Of a stretch of DNA of 43,273 nucleotides, positions 1 through 8,303 are shown piece by piece; the stretch's first letter is position 1; each line of letters opens with the position of its first letter. Source of the DNA: Burkholderiaceae bacterium (GTDB taxonomy: Bacteria > Pseudomonadota > Gammaproteobacteria > Burkholderiales > Burkholderiaceae_C). The stretch covers positions 1 through 43,273 of the forward strand of contig JAQUDN010000006.1 in assembly GCA_028685665.1 (NCBI GenBank), given 5' to 3'. The translations under genes and the position numbers were made by a program. A model generated the notes under the pieces. The model searched no databases, had not been told where the DNA came from, and was given only the letters and a program-made list of their open reading frames with translations.

Positions 1-127
1 GGGCCCCATTGCCTACAGCGGCAAGTTCAAGATCCGCACCCTCGTCGACGGCAAGCCCGAACTGATCGACATGGCCCAGACCGCCCGCTGGCTGGACGCC
101 GATTGCGGCAAGCTGGGCAAGCCCTGA
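1..127 (+). CDS. 3' end of a DUF3617-like protein gene (partial)
   Basis: An open frame enters from the left edge (first full codon at position 2) and stops with TGA at 125-127, leaving about 41 residues. The visible tail ends WLDADCGKLGKP, which resembles the C-terminal signature of DUF3617 family proteins (WLGADCG..KP), small secreted proteins of unknown function in proteobacteria. The N-terminus, including any signal peptide, lies outside the window. The gene is convergent with rsmE, with a gap of about 77 bp. The assignment rests on a short motif recalled from the family and is tentative. Confidence 0.45.
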   Translation, partial: GPIAYSGKFKIRTLVDGKPELIDMAQTARWLDADCGKLGKP

Positions 128-204
128 TCCCACGCCGGGGGGCCGTTCCGATCCCGGCGGGACATCCCCAGCCGGCCTGCGCTGTTTGCGCGCATGGCCC
201 AGGC

Positions 205-957
205 TCAGGCGCCCAGCGTCAGGGCCGCCAGCGCGGCCAGGGGGGCGGTTTCGGCGCGCAGCACGCGCGGGCCCAGGGTGACGGGGGCAAAGCCGTGCTG
301 CAGCGCCAGGTCTTCTTCGGCGGGGCTCAGTCCGCCTTCGGGGCCCGACAGGAACAGCACCGGGCCCGTGCCGGCCGCCGCCGTGGCCAGCGGCTGGGTG
401 CCGGGGCGCAAGGACAGCAGCAGGCGCTGCGCCCCGGCCAGGGGGCCGTCGGCCTCTGCGTGGGGCACTGTGCTCAGCCAGTCGGCCAGGCTGCGGGCGG
501 GCCGGATGGGGGGGACGCGGTTGCGCCCGCATTGCTCACAGGCCGCCACGGCCACGGCCTGCCAGTGGGCGAGTTTCTTGTCGGCGCGTTCGCCTTTCAG
601 CTTGAGCACGCTGCGCTCGGCCAGCAGCGGGGTGATGCTGGCCACGCCGAGCTCGGTGGCTTTTTCCACCAGCCAGTCCATGCGCTCGTTGGCGGTGATG
701 CCGGCCAGCAGGTGCACGGCCCGGGGGGCTTCGCGGTCGATGGCCTGCGGTGCGCCGACCTGCACGCGCACGTCGCTGCGGCCCATGCGCAGCACGGTGG
801 CCGCCCATTCGCCCGCGGGGCCGTCCGGGCCGCCGTGGAACAGGGTGATGGCATCGCCCGGCTGCAGGCGCAGCACCTGCACATGGCGCGCGGCGCCGGG
901 GGGCAGGTCGATCTCGGCGCCAGTGCGCAGCTCGGTGGGGCAGTGGAAACGGGGCAT
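205..957 (-). CDS. rsmE: 16S rRNA (uracil-1498-N3)-methyltransferase RsmE
   Basis: 250 residues, normal for RsmE. The enzyme methylates N3 of U1498 in 16S rRNA using S-adenosylmethionine in the cytoplasm. The N-terminal PUA-like part begins MPRFHCP with RHVQVLRLQPGD. The C-terminal SPOUT knot carries LFLSGPEGGLSPAEE and LGPRVLRAETA, the SAM-binding loops of the family. The ATG at 957 gives a standard N-terminus. It follows amgK on the same strand after an 80-bp spacer that holds a copy of the dispersed repeat, so it may be the second gene of an amgK-rsmE transcript. Confidence 0.93.
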   Translation of the reverse strand: MPRFHCPTELRTGAEIDLPPGAARHVQVLRLQPGDAITLFHGGPDGPAGEWAATVLRMGRSDVRVQVGAPQAIDREAPRAVHLLAGITANERMDWLVEKATELGVASITPLLAERSVLKLKGERADKKLAHWQAVAVAACEQCGRNRVPPIRPARSLADWLSTVPHAEADGPLAGAQRLLLSLRPGTQPLATAAAGTGPVLFLSGPEGGLSPAEEDLALQHGFAPVTLGPRVLRAETAPLAALAALTLGA

Positions 958-963
958 GCGCTT

Positions 964-1021
964 CTTTTTTGATAGCTGCTCGCGCTGTACCAGTCTGCGC
1001 TAGCGGCTTGTTTGGCTGAAA
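964..1021 (+). repeat. Dispersed ~50-bp inverted-repeat element, copy A
   Basis: Lies in the amgK-rsmE spacer. It has the family pattern: a T- or A-rich edge, ATAGCTGCT, a GCGC-type half (CGCGCTG), a variable loop, a second half (TGCGCTAG), GGCTTGTTTGG and an A-rich edge. The two GCGC halves are roughly inverted. Five more copies occur in the window at 6885, 25713, 30264, 37873 and 39376. Similar sequences are, from memory, common between genes in Comamonadaceae. Confidence 0.7.
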
Positions 1022-1037
1022 GGGCGGACCGGGGGCT

Positions 1038-2153
1038 TCACATCCGGCCGTAGGCAAAGCCCACGGCGGGTTCGGTGCCCTCGATCTGGTCGAGCATCTG
1101 CAGCAGGGGGCCGAGCTGGCGGTAGCGGTGGGCCGTGGCGCGGATGTAGCCCAGGAAGCGCGGCGCATCGGCCAGGTACTTGGGTTTGCCGTCGCGCAGG
1201 GTCAGGCGGGCGAAGATGCCGGCCACCTTCAGGTGGCGCTGCAGGCCCATCCACTCGACGGCCCGGTAGAACTCGCCGAAATCATCGCCCCAGCCACTGG
1301 CGCTCTGGGCGCCCAGCAGGCCGGCCTTGCGCGCTTTTTCCCAGTAGCGCACGGTGATGTCGATGGTGAATTCCTCTTCCCAGCTGATGAAGGCGTCGCG
1401 CAGCAGGCTGGCGATGTCGTAGGTGATGGGGCCATACACCGCGTCCTGGAAGTCCAGCACGCCCAGCGGCCCGCCCTCCTGCACCGGGGCCATGAGGTTG
1501 CGGGTCATGAAGTCGCGGTGCACGAAGACGCTGGGCACGGCCAGGTTGTGCGCCACGATGGCATCGAAGGCGCTGGACAGGATGGCCTGCTGCCGGTCGT
1601 CCAGGGTGACGCCGCGGTGGCGCGCCAGGTACCAGTCGGGGAACAGGGCGAGTTCCCGGCGCAGCAGGGCCTCGTCGTAGACCGGCAGCACGCCGGGCCG
1701 GGAGGCTTTTTGCCAGTCGATCAGCACATCGACGGCCTGCAGGTAGGGCGCCCACGCTGCCTCGGGGGTTTCGGGCCGCAGCTGCTCGATCAGGGTGCGT
1801 GGGCCCAGGTCGCTCAGCAGCATGAAGCCCGTGGCCTCGTCCCAGGCCAGGATCTGGGGCACGTTCAGGCCCGCGCCGGCCATCAGGGCCTGCACCTGCA
1901 CGAAGGGGCGGCAGTTTTCCTTGTCGGGCGGGGCGTCCATAACGATCAGGCTGCTGCCGGCTGCGTTGTCGATGCGCAGGTAGCGCCTAAAACTCGCATC
2001 GGCCGAGGCGGCGCGCAGGCTGGCGGGCAGCAGGTGGTGCGTGGGCACCAGGGGGGCCAGCCAGGCCTCGAAGGCGGCGTGCCGCGCGGCATCGGGCCAG
2101 AGGACGGCGGGGGTTGCGGCGGGCGTGGGGGAGGGGGAGAAAGGGTGGCTCAT
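1038..2153 (-). CDS. amgK: N-acetylmuramate/N-acetylglucosamine anomeric kinase AmgK-like (APH family)
   Basis: 371 residues from the ATG at 2153; an upstream in-frame start at 2225 would run into lptD and is unlikely. It has an aminoglycoside-phosphotransferase/choline-kinase fold: catalytic loop VHRDFMTRNLM (HxDxxxxN) and metal-binding GVLDFQDAVYGP. Members next to lptD are AmgK, which phosphorylates the anomeric carbon of MurNAc and GlcNAc in the cell-wall recycling bypass that avoids de novo UDP-MurNAc synthesis. The divergent position, 44 bp from lptD, matches the Pseudomonas arrangement. The usual partner murU (nucleotidyltransferase) is not the next gene; rsmE is. Other APH-family kinase activities remain possible. 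Confidence 0.8.
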   Translation of the reverse strand: MSHPFSPSPTPAATPAVLWPDAARHAAFEAWLAPLVPTHHLLPASLRAASADASFRRYLRIDNAAGSSLIVMDAPPDKENCRPFVQVQALMAGAGLNVPQILAWDEATGFMLLSDLGPRTLIEQLRPETPEAAWAPYLQAVDVLIDWQKASRPGVLPVYDEALLRRELALFPDWYLARHRGVTLDDRQQAILSSAFDAIVAHNLAVPSVFVHRDFMTRNLMAPVQEGGPLGVLDFQDAVYGPITYDIASLLRDAFISWEEEFTIDITVRYWEKARKAGLLGAQSASGWGDDFGEFYRAVEWMGLQRHLKVAGIFARLTLRDGKPKYLADAPRFLGYIRATAHRYRQLGPLLQMLDQIEGTEPAVGFAYGRM

Positions 2154-2197
2154 GGATAATCTGATTCTACAAACCCGCCCTTTTCGGCGCGGGCCGT
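2154..2197. promoter_or_regulatory. Short divergent amgK/lptD spacer
   Basis: Only 44 bp separate the amgK start codon (2153, minus) from the likely lptD start (2198, plus). It is locally AT-richer (ATAATCTGATTCTACAAA) than its surroundings, so overlapping divergent promoters are likely here. No specific operator was recognised. Confidence 0.35.
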
Positions 2198-4618
2198 TTG
2201 ACGCTCCCCCCGCCCTTGCCCCCATTGCCCGACGTGTCCCGCCGCCCGACCCCTGCCGAGCAGAACCCCCCTCTCCGGAACCGCCCCGTGCCGCGCCCCC
2301 TGGCGCTGGGCGTGGCCCTGGCCTGCGCCGGCCTGCCCTGGGCGGCCCTGGCCCAGTCGCCCGAGGCCCCCGCGCTGCGGACCTCCCCGTTTCTGCAGGA
2401 GGCCATTCCGGCCGACGTGCGCACGCAGTTGCCGGTGTTCGTGCGCGGCGATCGCATCAGCGGCCAGGCCGATGTGAGCGCCCTCATCGAGGGCGATGCC
2501 GAACTGCGCCGTGGCGACACCGTGATCCATGCCGACCGGGTCGACTACCAGCTGCCCGAGGACCTGGTCCGCGCCCGGGGCCAGGTGCGCATCAACCGCG
2601 CGGGCAATGTGTACGAAGGCACGGAGCTGGATCTGCGGGTCGAGGCCTTCGAAGGCTTCTTCAGCGACGCCCGCTACCGCTTCTTGCGCACGGCCGCGCA
2701 CGGCGATGCCACCCGCATCGACTTCATCGACCGCGACCGGGCCGTGGTGCACAACGCCACCTACACCACCTGCGAACGCGGCGACGAAACCAGCTGGCAG
2801 CCCGACTGGGTGCTGCGCGCCGCCACCATCCGCATCGACAACGAGGAGCAAGTCGGGTCGGCCGAGAACGCGGTGCTGGAGTTCAAGGGCGTGTCCTTGC
2901 TGCCGATTCCGCAGATTTCCTTTCCGCTGTCCGACAAGCGCAAATCGGGCCTGCTGCCGCCCACGGTGGGCCTGGACTCCCGCAGCGGCCTCGAATACGC
3001 GCAGCCCTATTACTGGAACATCGCGCCCAACCGCGATGCCACCTTCAACGCCGCGGTCATGAGCAAGCGCGGCGTCAGCCTGGGCGGCGAGTTCCGCTAC
3101 CTGGAGCGCGACTATTCCGGCCAGATCTCCACCGACGTGCTGCCCAACGACAATCTGCGCGACCGCATGCGCTGGAACTTTGCCGCGCAGCACAAGGGCG
3201 TGATCGAGACGGCGCAGGGCGGCGTGGGCCTGAACCTGAACCTCTACCGCGTCAGCGACGACGACTACTGGCGCGATTTCCGGCGCGCCACCCAGCCGCT
3301 GCGCCAGCGCCTGCTGCCCGGCGACGCCATGCTCTCCTGGGCCGGCAGCGACATGACGGCCCGCCTGCGCGCCCTGAAATGGCAGACCCTGCAAGACCCC
3401 CTGGCCCCCATCGTGCCGCCCTACGACCGCATGCCGCAGCTGCAGTGGCGCTATGCCCCGACCCAGCTGGGCGGCGGCCTGGATGCCAGCCTGGAGCTCG
3501 ACACCACGCGCTTTGAGGCGGCCCGCGAGCGCACGCTGCAGCCCAATGCACAACGCAGCTACGCGCTGGCGCAGATCAGCCGGCCCTTCCTGGCGCCCGG
3601 CGGCTTTGTCACGCCGCGCCTGCAGCTGCATTCCTCGCAATACCAGTTCGATGGCCCCCTGGCCAACGGCGAGCGCTCGGCCAGCCGCAGCCTGCCCACC
3701 TTCAGCCTGGACAGCGGGCTGGTGTTCGAGCGCGAGGCGCAGTACCTGGGCCGCCATTTCCTGCAGACCCTGGAGCCACGGGCGTTCTACACCTACACCC
3801 CCTTCCGGGACCAGCGCCTGCTGCCGGTGTACGACACGGCGGCCAACGATTTCAACTTCGCCACCATCTACACCGAGAACGCCTTTGGCGGCAACGACCG
3901 GATTGCGGACAACAACCTGCTCACCCTGGGCGTGACCACCCGCCTGCTCAACCCCGCCACCGGGGCCGAGGCAGCGCGCTTTGGCGTGGCCCAGCGCCTG
4001 CGCTTTGCCGACCAGAACGTGACCCTGCCCAACGGGGCGCCGGTCAGTGAGCGTCTTTCGGACCTGCTGCTGGGCGCGGGCATCCAGTGGGTGCCGCAGT
4101 GGGGCCTGGACGCCACCGTGCAGTACAACCCCAAGACCAACACCTCGATGCGCTCGACCGTCGGCGCCCGGTACACCCCGGGCAATTACCGCACCGTCAG
4201 CGCCGCCTACCGCCTGCAGCGCGGCACCAGCGAGCAGGTCGATATGGGGTGGCAATGGCCCTTGAACGACCTGTGGGGCGACAAGGGCCAGGACCTCGGT
4301 CCCGGCCGGGGCCAGGGCGGGGGCCGCTGGTACAGCGTGGGGCGCCTGAACTTCAGCCTGCAGGACCGCAAGCTGGTCGATACCGTGGTCGGCCTCGAAT
4401 ACGATGGCTGCTGCTGGATCGGCCGCGTGGTGCTGGAGCGCCTGCAAAGCAGCGTCATCAGCGCCAACACCCGTCTGCTGTTCCAGCTGGAATTCGTCGG
4501 CTTTTCGCGCCTGAGCCTGGGTGCCAACCCCCTCGACACCCTCAAGCGCAATGTGCCGCGCTACCAATACCTGCGCGAGCAGGTCAGCACGCCCAGCCGC
4601 TTCAGCCAATACGACTAG
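2198..4618 (+). CDS. lptD: LPS-assembly protein LptD (outer-membrane LPS translocon)
   Basis: 806 residues, within the usual range. LptD forms the outer-membrane beta-barrel that, with the lipoprotein LptE, inserts lipopolysaccharide into the outer leaflet. A signal peptide is visible at about residues 30-52 (ALGVALACAGLPWAALAQ). Next comes the periplasmic LptA-like jellyroll (about 85-220, with GDRISGQADV and ADRVDYQLPEDLVRARGQ), then the barrel. Cysteines in TTCERGDE and the CC pair in DGCCWIGRV fit the inter-domain disulfides. The N-terminal extension before the signal peptide is long, and a GTG at 2288 is an alternative start. It leads the lptD-surA-ksgA run; SurA is the chaperone that helps fold LptD. 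Confidence 0.95.
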   Translation: MTLPPPLPPLPDVSRRPTPAEQNPPLRNRPVPRPLALGVALACAGLPWAALAQSPEAPALRTSPFLQEAIPADVRTQLPVFVRGDRISGQADVSALIEGDAELRRGDTVIHADRVDYQLPEDLVRARGQVRINRAGNVYEGTELDLRVEAFEGFFSDARYRFLRTAAHGDATRIDFIDRDRAVVHNATYTTCERGDETSWQPDWVLRAATIRIDNEEQVGSAENAVLEFKGVSLLPIPQISFPLSDKRKSGLLPPTVGLDSRSGLEYAQPYYWNIAPNRDATFNAAVMSKRGVSLGGEFRYLERDYSGQISTDVLPNDNLRDRMRWNFAAQHKGVIETAQGGVGLNLNLYRVSDDDYWRDFRRATQPLRQRLLPGDAMLSWAGSDMTARLRALKWQTLQDPLAPIVPPYDRMPQLQWRYAPTQLGGGLDASLELDTTRFEAARERTLQPNAQRSYALAQISRPFLAPGGFVTPRLQLHSSQYQFDGPLANGERSASRSLPTFSLDSGLVFEREAQYLGRHFLQTLEPRAFYTYTPFRDQRLLPVYDTAANDFNFATIYTENAFGGNDRIADNNLLTLGVTTRLLNPATGAEAARFGVAQRLRFADQNVTLPNGAPVSERLSDLLLGAGIQWVPQWGLDATVQYNPKTNTSMRSTVGARYTPGNYRTVSAAYRLQRGTSEQVDMGWQWPLNDLWGDKGQDLGPGRGQGGGRWYSVGRLNFSLQDRKLVDTVVGLEYDGCCWIGRVVLERLQSSVISANTRLLFQLEFVGFSRLSLGANPLDTLKRNVPRYQYLREQVSTPSRFSQYD

Positions 4619-4640
4619 CCTCTTTCACCCCTCATCCACC

Positions 4641-6038
4641 ATGAACCACCGTGTCATTGCCCTGGGCCTCGCGTGCCTGGCCTCCCTGGCGTCCCAGAGC
4701 GTGTCCGCGCAAGGCATCCGCCCCGCGGCCGGATCGGGCCTCACGCGCAGCCTGTCCATGCCGCCTGCACCGGCCTTCAGCCTGCCCGCTCCGACCGAAT
4801 CGGCCACGCTGCGGCAGGCGGATTTCATCGTTGCCGTGGTCAATTCCGAGCCCATCACCAACAACGAGCTGCGGGCCCGCATTGTGCGCATCGAGCCCCA
4901 ACTGGCCCGCCAGGGCGGGGCGGCGCCCTCGCGCGAGGTGCTCGCACGGGAGGTGCTGGAATCCCTCATCAACGAAAGAACCCAGCTGCAGCTGGCGCGC
5001 GATGCCGGCCTGCGCGTGGACGACTTTGCCGTCTCCCAGGCCGAGGAAGGCGTGGCGCGCCAGAACAGCCTGAGCGTGGCCGCCCTGCACCGCCGGCTGG
5101 AGAGCGAAGGCTTCACGGTGGAGCGCTTCCGGGCCGAGCTGCGCAGCCAGCTGCTGCTGCAAAAGCTGCGTGAGCGCGAGGTCCAGTCTCGGGTGCGCGT
5201 CAACGACCTGGAGGTGGACCAGTTCCTGCGGGAACAGCAGTCCGGCAGCGATCCGGCCCGGCTGGAGATCAACCTGGGCCATGTGCTGGTGCTGGTGCCC
5301 GAGAACGCCACCCCGGCCCAGGTCGCCGAACGCCAGGCCCGCGCCCAGCGCGCGGCCGACCGGGTGCGCGCCGGCGAAGACTTCGCCGTGGTGGCCCGGG
5401 AGCTTTCCGATGCCGCCGAAGGGGCCTCGGGCGGCCTGCTGGGCCTGCGGCCTGCCGACCGCTACCCCGAGCTGTTTCTGCGCGCCACGGCGCAGTTGCC
5501 CATCGGGGGCGTGGTGGGGCCGATCCGCTCCGAGGCCGGCTTCCACTTGCTGAAGGTGGTGGACAAGGTCGTCGCCGGGGTGCCGACCGTGGTCACGCAA
5601 AACCATGCGCGCCACATCCTGCTGCGCACCAGTCCCCAGCTGTCCGAATCGGCGGCGGCAGCCCGCCTGGCCGATTACCGTCGCCGCGTGCTCACCGGCA
5701 GCGCCGATTTCGCCAGCCTGGCCCGGGACTATTCCCAGGACGGCAGCGCCAAGCAGGGCGGTGACCTGGGCTGGGCCAGCCCGGGCCGCTACGTGCCCGA
5801 GTTCGAAGAGGCCCTGGGCCGCCTGCAGCCCGGCGACATCAGCGAACCCCTGGTCTCCCGCTTTGGCGTGCACCTGATCCAGCTGCTGGAGCGCCGCGAA
5901 GCCCGCCTGAGCCAGCGCGAGCAACGCGATATGGTGCGCGACACCGTGCGCGAGAAAAAGCTCGAACAAGCCTATGTGACCTGGGTGCAGGAGCTGCGGG
6001 GCCGGGCCTACATCGAATACCGCGAAGCACCCCAGTAA
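4641..6038 (+). CDS. surA: Periplasmic chaperone/peptidyl-prolyl isomerase SurA
   Basis: 465 residues from the ATG at 4641, chosen because it yields a clean signal peptide (residues 1-24, ending SVSAQ). SurA escorts outer-membrane proteins through the periplasm. The N-terminal chaperone domain (about 55-200) includes DFIVAVVNSEPITNNEL. Two parvulin PpiC domains follow: the first starts near INLGHVLVLVPEN and is more divergent, and the second contains ARHILLRTSP, DGSAKQGGDLGWASPG and EPLVSRFGVHLIQLLE. It starts 22 bp after lptD and is probably cotranscribed with it. pdxA, which lies between surA and ksgA in E. coli, is absent here. Confidence 0.95.
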   Translation: MNHRVIALGLACLASLASQSVSAQGIRPAAGSGLTRSLSMPPAPAFSLPAPTESATLRQADFIVAVVNSEPITNNELRARIVRIEPQLARQGGAAPSREVLAREVLESLINERTQLQLARDAGLRVDDFAVSQAEEGVARQNSLSVAALHRRLESEGFTVERFRAELRSQLLLQKLREREVQSRVRVNDLEVDQFLREQQSGSDPARLEINLGHVLVLVPENATPAQVAERQARAQRAADRVRAGEDFAVVARELSDAAEGASGGLLGLRPADRYPELFLRATAQLPIGGVVGPIRSEAGFHLLKVVDKVVAGVPTVVTQNHARHILLRTSPQLSESAAAARLADYRRRVLTGSADFASLARDYSQDGSAKQGGDLGWASPGRYVPEFEEALGRLQPGDISEPLVSRFGVHLIQLLERREARLSQREQRDMVRDTVREKKLEQAYVTWVQELRGRAYIEYREAPQ

Positions 6039-6107
6039 ACCCTGTCACCCCGCCGTCCAGCGCCCCTGCGGGGCTGCGACGGCCTTGGCTCCTGTCGGAG
6101 TGCCCCC

Positions 6108-6884
6108 ATGAAACACATTCCCCGCAAACGCTTCGGACAGCATTTCCTGTCCGACGGCAGCATCATCGAAGCCATCGTGCAGGCCATCGCGCCCCAGCCG
6201 GGCCAGCCCATGGTCGAGATCGGCCCCGGCCTGGCGGCCCTGACCCAACCCTTGGTCGAGCGCCTGGGCCATCTCACCGTCATCGAGCTGGACCGCGACC
6301 TGGCCGCCCGCCTGCGCCTGCATGGCCAGCTGGAGGTGATCGAGTCGGACGTGCTCAAGGTCGACTTCACCGCGCTGGCCGCCCGCATGGCCCCCCCCGC
6401 AGGCCCCCCCGTGAAGTTGCGGGTGGTGGGCAACCTGCCCTACAACATCTCCACCCCCATCCTGTTCCATCTGCTGGGGCATGTGCAGGCCATCGAAGAC
6501 CAGCATTTCATGCTGCAAAAGGAAGTCATCGACCGCATGGTGGCCGCTCCGTCCACCTCGGACTACGGGCGCCTGTCGGTCATGCTGCAATGGCGCTACG
6601 CCATGGAGAACGTGCTGTTCGTGCCGCCCGAGAGCTTTGATCCCCCCCCGCGCGTGGACAGCGCCGTGGTGCGCATGGTGCCCCGCGCCCACCCTGCGCC
6701 GGTGCCGGTCGCACTGCTCGAAGAGCTGGTCCAGGTGGCCTTCAGCCAGCGCCGCAAGCTGCTGCGCCACACCCTGGGCCGCTGGCTGGAGGCCCGCCAA
6801 TTCGCCGGCCACTTCGATACCCAGCGCCGGGCCGAGGAAGTGCCCGTGTCCGAGTATGTGGCGCTGGCGTTGGAGTGCTCTTAA
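6108..6884 (+). CDS. rsmA: 16S rRNA (adenine-1518/1519-N6,N6)-dimethyltransferase KsgA/RsmA
   Basis: 258 residues. It dimethylates two adjacent adenines in helix 45 of 16S rRNA during small-subunit maturation. SAM-binding and catalytic motifs are intact: KRFGQHFL at residues 7-14, [23 protein letters not shown], and NLPYNIS (motif IV). The C-terminal part contains [14 protein letters not shown], typical of KsgA. It lies 69 bp after surA on the same strand. The gene carries two runs of eight C (6391-6398 and 6642-6649) and a run of seven (6404-6410), unusual slippage-prone tracts in an essential-type gene. Confidence 0.96.
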   Translation: MKHIPRKRFGQHFLSDGSIIEAIVQAIAPQPGQPMVEIGPGLAALTQPLVERLGHLTVIELDRDLAARLRLHGQLEVIESDVLKVDFTALAARMAPPAGPPVKLRVVGNLPYNISTPILFHLLGHVQAIEDQHFMLQKEVIDRMVAAPSTSDYGRLSVMLQWRYAMENVLFVPPESFDPPPRVDSAVVRMVPRAHPAPVPVALLEELVQVAFSQRRKLLRHTLGRWLEARQFAGHFDTQRRAEEVPVSEYVALALECS

Positions 6885-6940
6885 ATAGATAGCTGCTGGG
6901 GCTTGCTGGACAAGCACCAGAGCCTGTTTGGGCTGGAATC
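6885..6940 (+). repeat. Dispersed ~50-bp inverted-repeat element, copy B
   Basis: Begins immediately after the ksgA stop codon. Pattern: ATAGATAGCTGCTGGGGCTT, a short loop, CAAGCACCAGAGCCTGTTTGG. It matches copy A in the AGCTGCT edge and the GCCTGTTTGG edge, with the inverted GCTT/AAGC halves between them. Because it abuts the stop codon, it would form the 3' end of the ksgA transcript. Confidence 0.72.
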
Positions 6941-6981
6941 GTCACGAGACGGGCGCCGCCAGGACGGCGCCGCCGCGCCAG

Positions 6982-7043
6982 GGCGGCCCCGCTGAGGGGG
7001 GGCCGCCTTTCCCCGAAGGGCGCAGCCGCCATTTGGGGAAAGG
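6982..7043. repeat. Two consecutive GC-rich hairpins in the ksgA/barstar spacer
   Basis: The non-coding stretch 6941-7079 contains two perfect 9-bp inverted repeats in series. GGCGGCCCC at 6982-6990 pairs with GGGGCCGCC at 6999-7007 (8-nt loop). CCTTTCCCC at 7006-7014 pairs with GGGGAAAGG at 7035-7043 (20-nt loop). The two share two bases, so they could be alternative folds. No T-run follows, so a simple intrinsic terminator is not supported. GAAGGGCGC words recur nearby (also at 7067 and 32308), suggesting a second, GC-rich repeat family. Confidence 0.5.
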
Positions 7044-7079
7044 AAGAGGGGGCGAAGAAGCCGCCCGAAGGGCGCCGCC

Positions 7080-7259
7080 TTAGGCCGCGCTGAGCCAGTA
7101 GCCGGCGTTGAAAGGGCTGCTCATGCGCAGCGCCTGGGGCGAAATATCAACGAGCTTGTCGGTGGGCATCCTGTCCGCGGGATCGGCAGCGATCTCGATG
7201 CCCTGGACGGCTTGGGATGCTGGGGCCTCGTTCGCCCGTTCTGCTTGGCTGGTGGATGC
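7080..7259 (-). other. Orphan open-frame fragment downstream of barstar, possibly a gene remnant
   Basis: A minus-strand frame reads about 60 codons into a TAA at 7080-7082, with coding-like codon choice. It ends with MSSPFNAGYWLSAA, preceded by PTDKLVDISPQALR. There is no ATG near its upstream limit; the frame is closed by a TGA inside the barstar gene, and the first ATG leaves only 29 residues. It may be the 3' end of a gene whose front was lost, or chance. No family was recognised. Confidence 0.25.
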
Positions 7260-7267
7260 AGAACGGG

Positions 7268-7693
7268 CTACAGAAAAGAATAGAAACAGCGGAAGGGAAT
7301 CTTGCGGTCACCCCAGTAATCGGCGGCGTCCCGGAAGATGTCGAGCAGTTGCTCGCGGGCTTCCTTGTCGAACTTGCCGGTGGCCGGGATCTGTTCCAAC
7401 ACCACCACGAAGCCTGGCTGGGGGCCCGACTTGTGCAGGGGGTCGGTCATGCAGTCGTACAGCGCGTCGAAGTTTTTACCGAAATGCGAGGGGAAGGTGA
7501 ACTGCTCGGCAATCAGGTCCAGCACATCCTGCTTGGACTGCGCGTGGGCGAGGTTGGCATACAGAAAATGGTGGCCCAGGCTGCTGGCGGAGGTTTGCAG
7601 GTCCTGCACGCGAAAGGCGCGGATGGACTGCACGATATTGGGTCTCACGCCGCGCAGAGGCGTTTCCAGGTCTTTACCAAGTGGCGTTTGCAT
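7268..7693 (-). CDS. Barstar-family ribonuclease inhibitor
   Basis: 141 residues from the ATG at 7693. Barstars are small cytoplasmic proteins that plug the active site of barnase/RNase Sa-type enzymes. The family core FGKNFDALYDCMTD (helix 2, which supplies the acidic residues that occupy the RNase active site) is clear, followed by FVVVLEQIP and LLDIFRDAADYWGDRKIPFRCFY. The N-terminal ~45 residues are longer than in Bacillus barstar. The gene lies 134 bp downstream of the secreted RNase on the same strand, a toxin-then-immunity order that protects the producer before export. Confidence 0.88.
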   Translation of the reverse strand: MQTPLGKDLETPLRGVRPNIVQSIRAFRVQDLQTSASSLGHHFLYANLAHAQSKQDVLDLIAEQFTFPSHFGKNFDALYDCMTDPLHKSGPQPGFVVVLEQIPATGKFDKEAREQLLDIFRDAADYWGDRKIPFRCFYSFL

Positions 7694-7827
7694 CTCCACT
7701 GCTCTTTCTTTTAAAGTCCACAAACTTGAGGTCTTCCACAAACTGCAGGATGCGGCTTGCGGGCGGGGCATTCAAGGGCTGGTCGCTTGACGGTGCGCCT
7801 GCGCGTCGGGTCGCAGCGCTGCAGGCA

Positions 7828-8244
7828 TCAATCGACGATCTCGCGAAAACTGGCGTAGTGGTCGCCGGTGTAGTAGCAGGCATCCGGCGTCCGGGGCTTG
7901 CCGCCGCACACAATGCGCCGGGCACCCCGGTCGCGTGAACCTGGCGTTCTGACGGTGTATTCAAGGTAGTAGCCTCGTTTCTGGGCGGGCAGCAAACGCT
8001 CGCGGTTGCCAAAAACGCTTCCATCCTTGTCGTAAGGAAAAGGCCCGCCTTCCCGGATCAACGCGTAGGTCGTACGACCTTGCGGAGGGAGCTCGGCCAG
8101 TGGGATGGGAGTGGAGGCACCGTCAGGCGACGGTGCATTGCGGGCGTATCCCGCGCCTGGAAGACCCAGAAACGCAGCACCCAACACACACAAAACCCCT
8201 GCTTTGCGAGCGCGGGTGGCTAAAGCCTTGAACATCAACGACAC
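7828..8244 (-). CDS. Secreted guanyl-specific ribonuclease, RNase Sa/barnase superfamily
   Basis: 138 residues. An N-terminal signal peptide (about 1-34, VLCVLGAAFLGLPGAGYA) directs export. The mature part shows all hallmarks of RNase Sa-like (N1/T1) enzymes, which cut single-stranded RNA 3' of guanine: EYTVRTPGSRDRGARRIVCG at residues 95-114 and YYTGDHYASF at 124-133. By alignment from memory with RNase Sa, E95 is the general base, R106 and R110 bind phosphate, and H129 is the general acid. C113 and C123 could form a disulfide. The barstar follows. There is no polymorphic-toxin leader domain; it looks like a stand-alone secreted nuclease. Confidence 0.9.
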   Translation of the reverse strand: MSLMFKALATRARKAGVLCVLGAAFLGLPGAGYARNAPSPDGASTPIPLAELPPQGRTTYALIREGGPFPYDKDGSVFGNRERLLPAQKRGYYLEYTVRTPGSRDRGARRIVCGGKPRTPDACYYTGDHYASFREIVD

Positions 8245-8303
8245 CTTTCAGAAACTACGGGTAAACCCGAAATTTCGAGCCGCTAGTGTGACGCAAACGT
8301 GCC

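Noticed and set aside
133-159. Terminator in the gap between the DUF3617-like gene and rsmE
   Set aside because: A 7-bp GC stem with a 13-base loop exists, but there is no T-run on either strand.
2150-4609. 819-residue minus-strand open frame opposite lptD
   Set aside because: It lies wholly antisense to a well-supported lptD gene. Its low-complexity Ala/Gln/Gly/His composition is typical of mirror frames in high-GC DNA.
7108-7790. Plus-strand frames across the barstar region
   Set aside because: They overlap the barstar gene, which has a strong family motif, and show no domain of their own.
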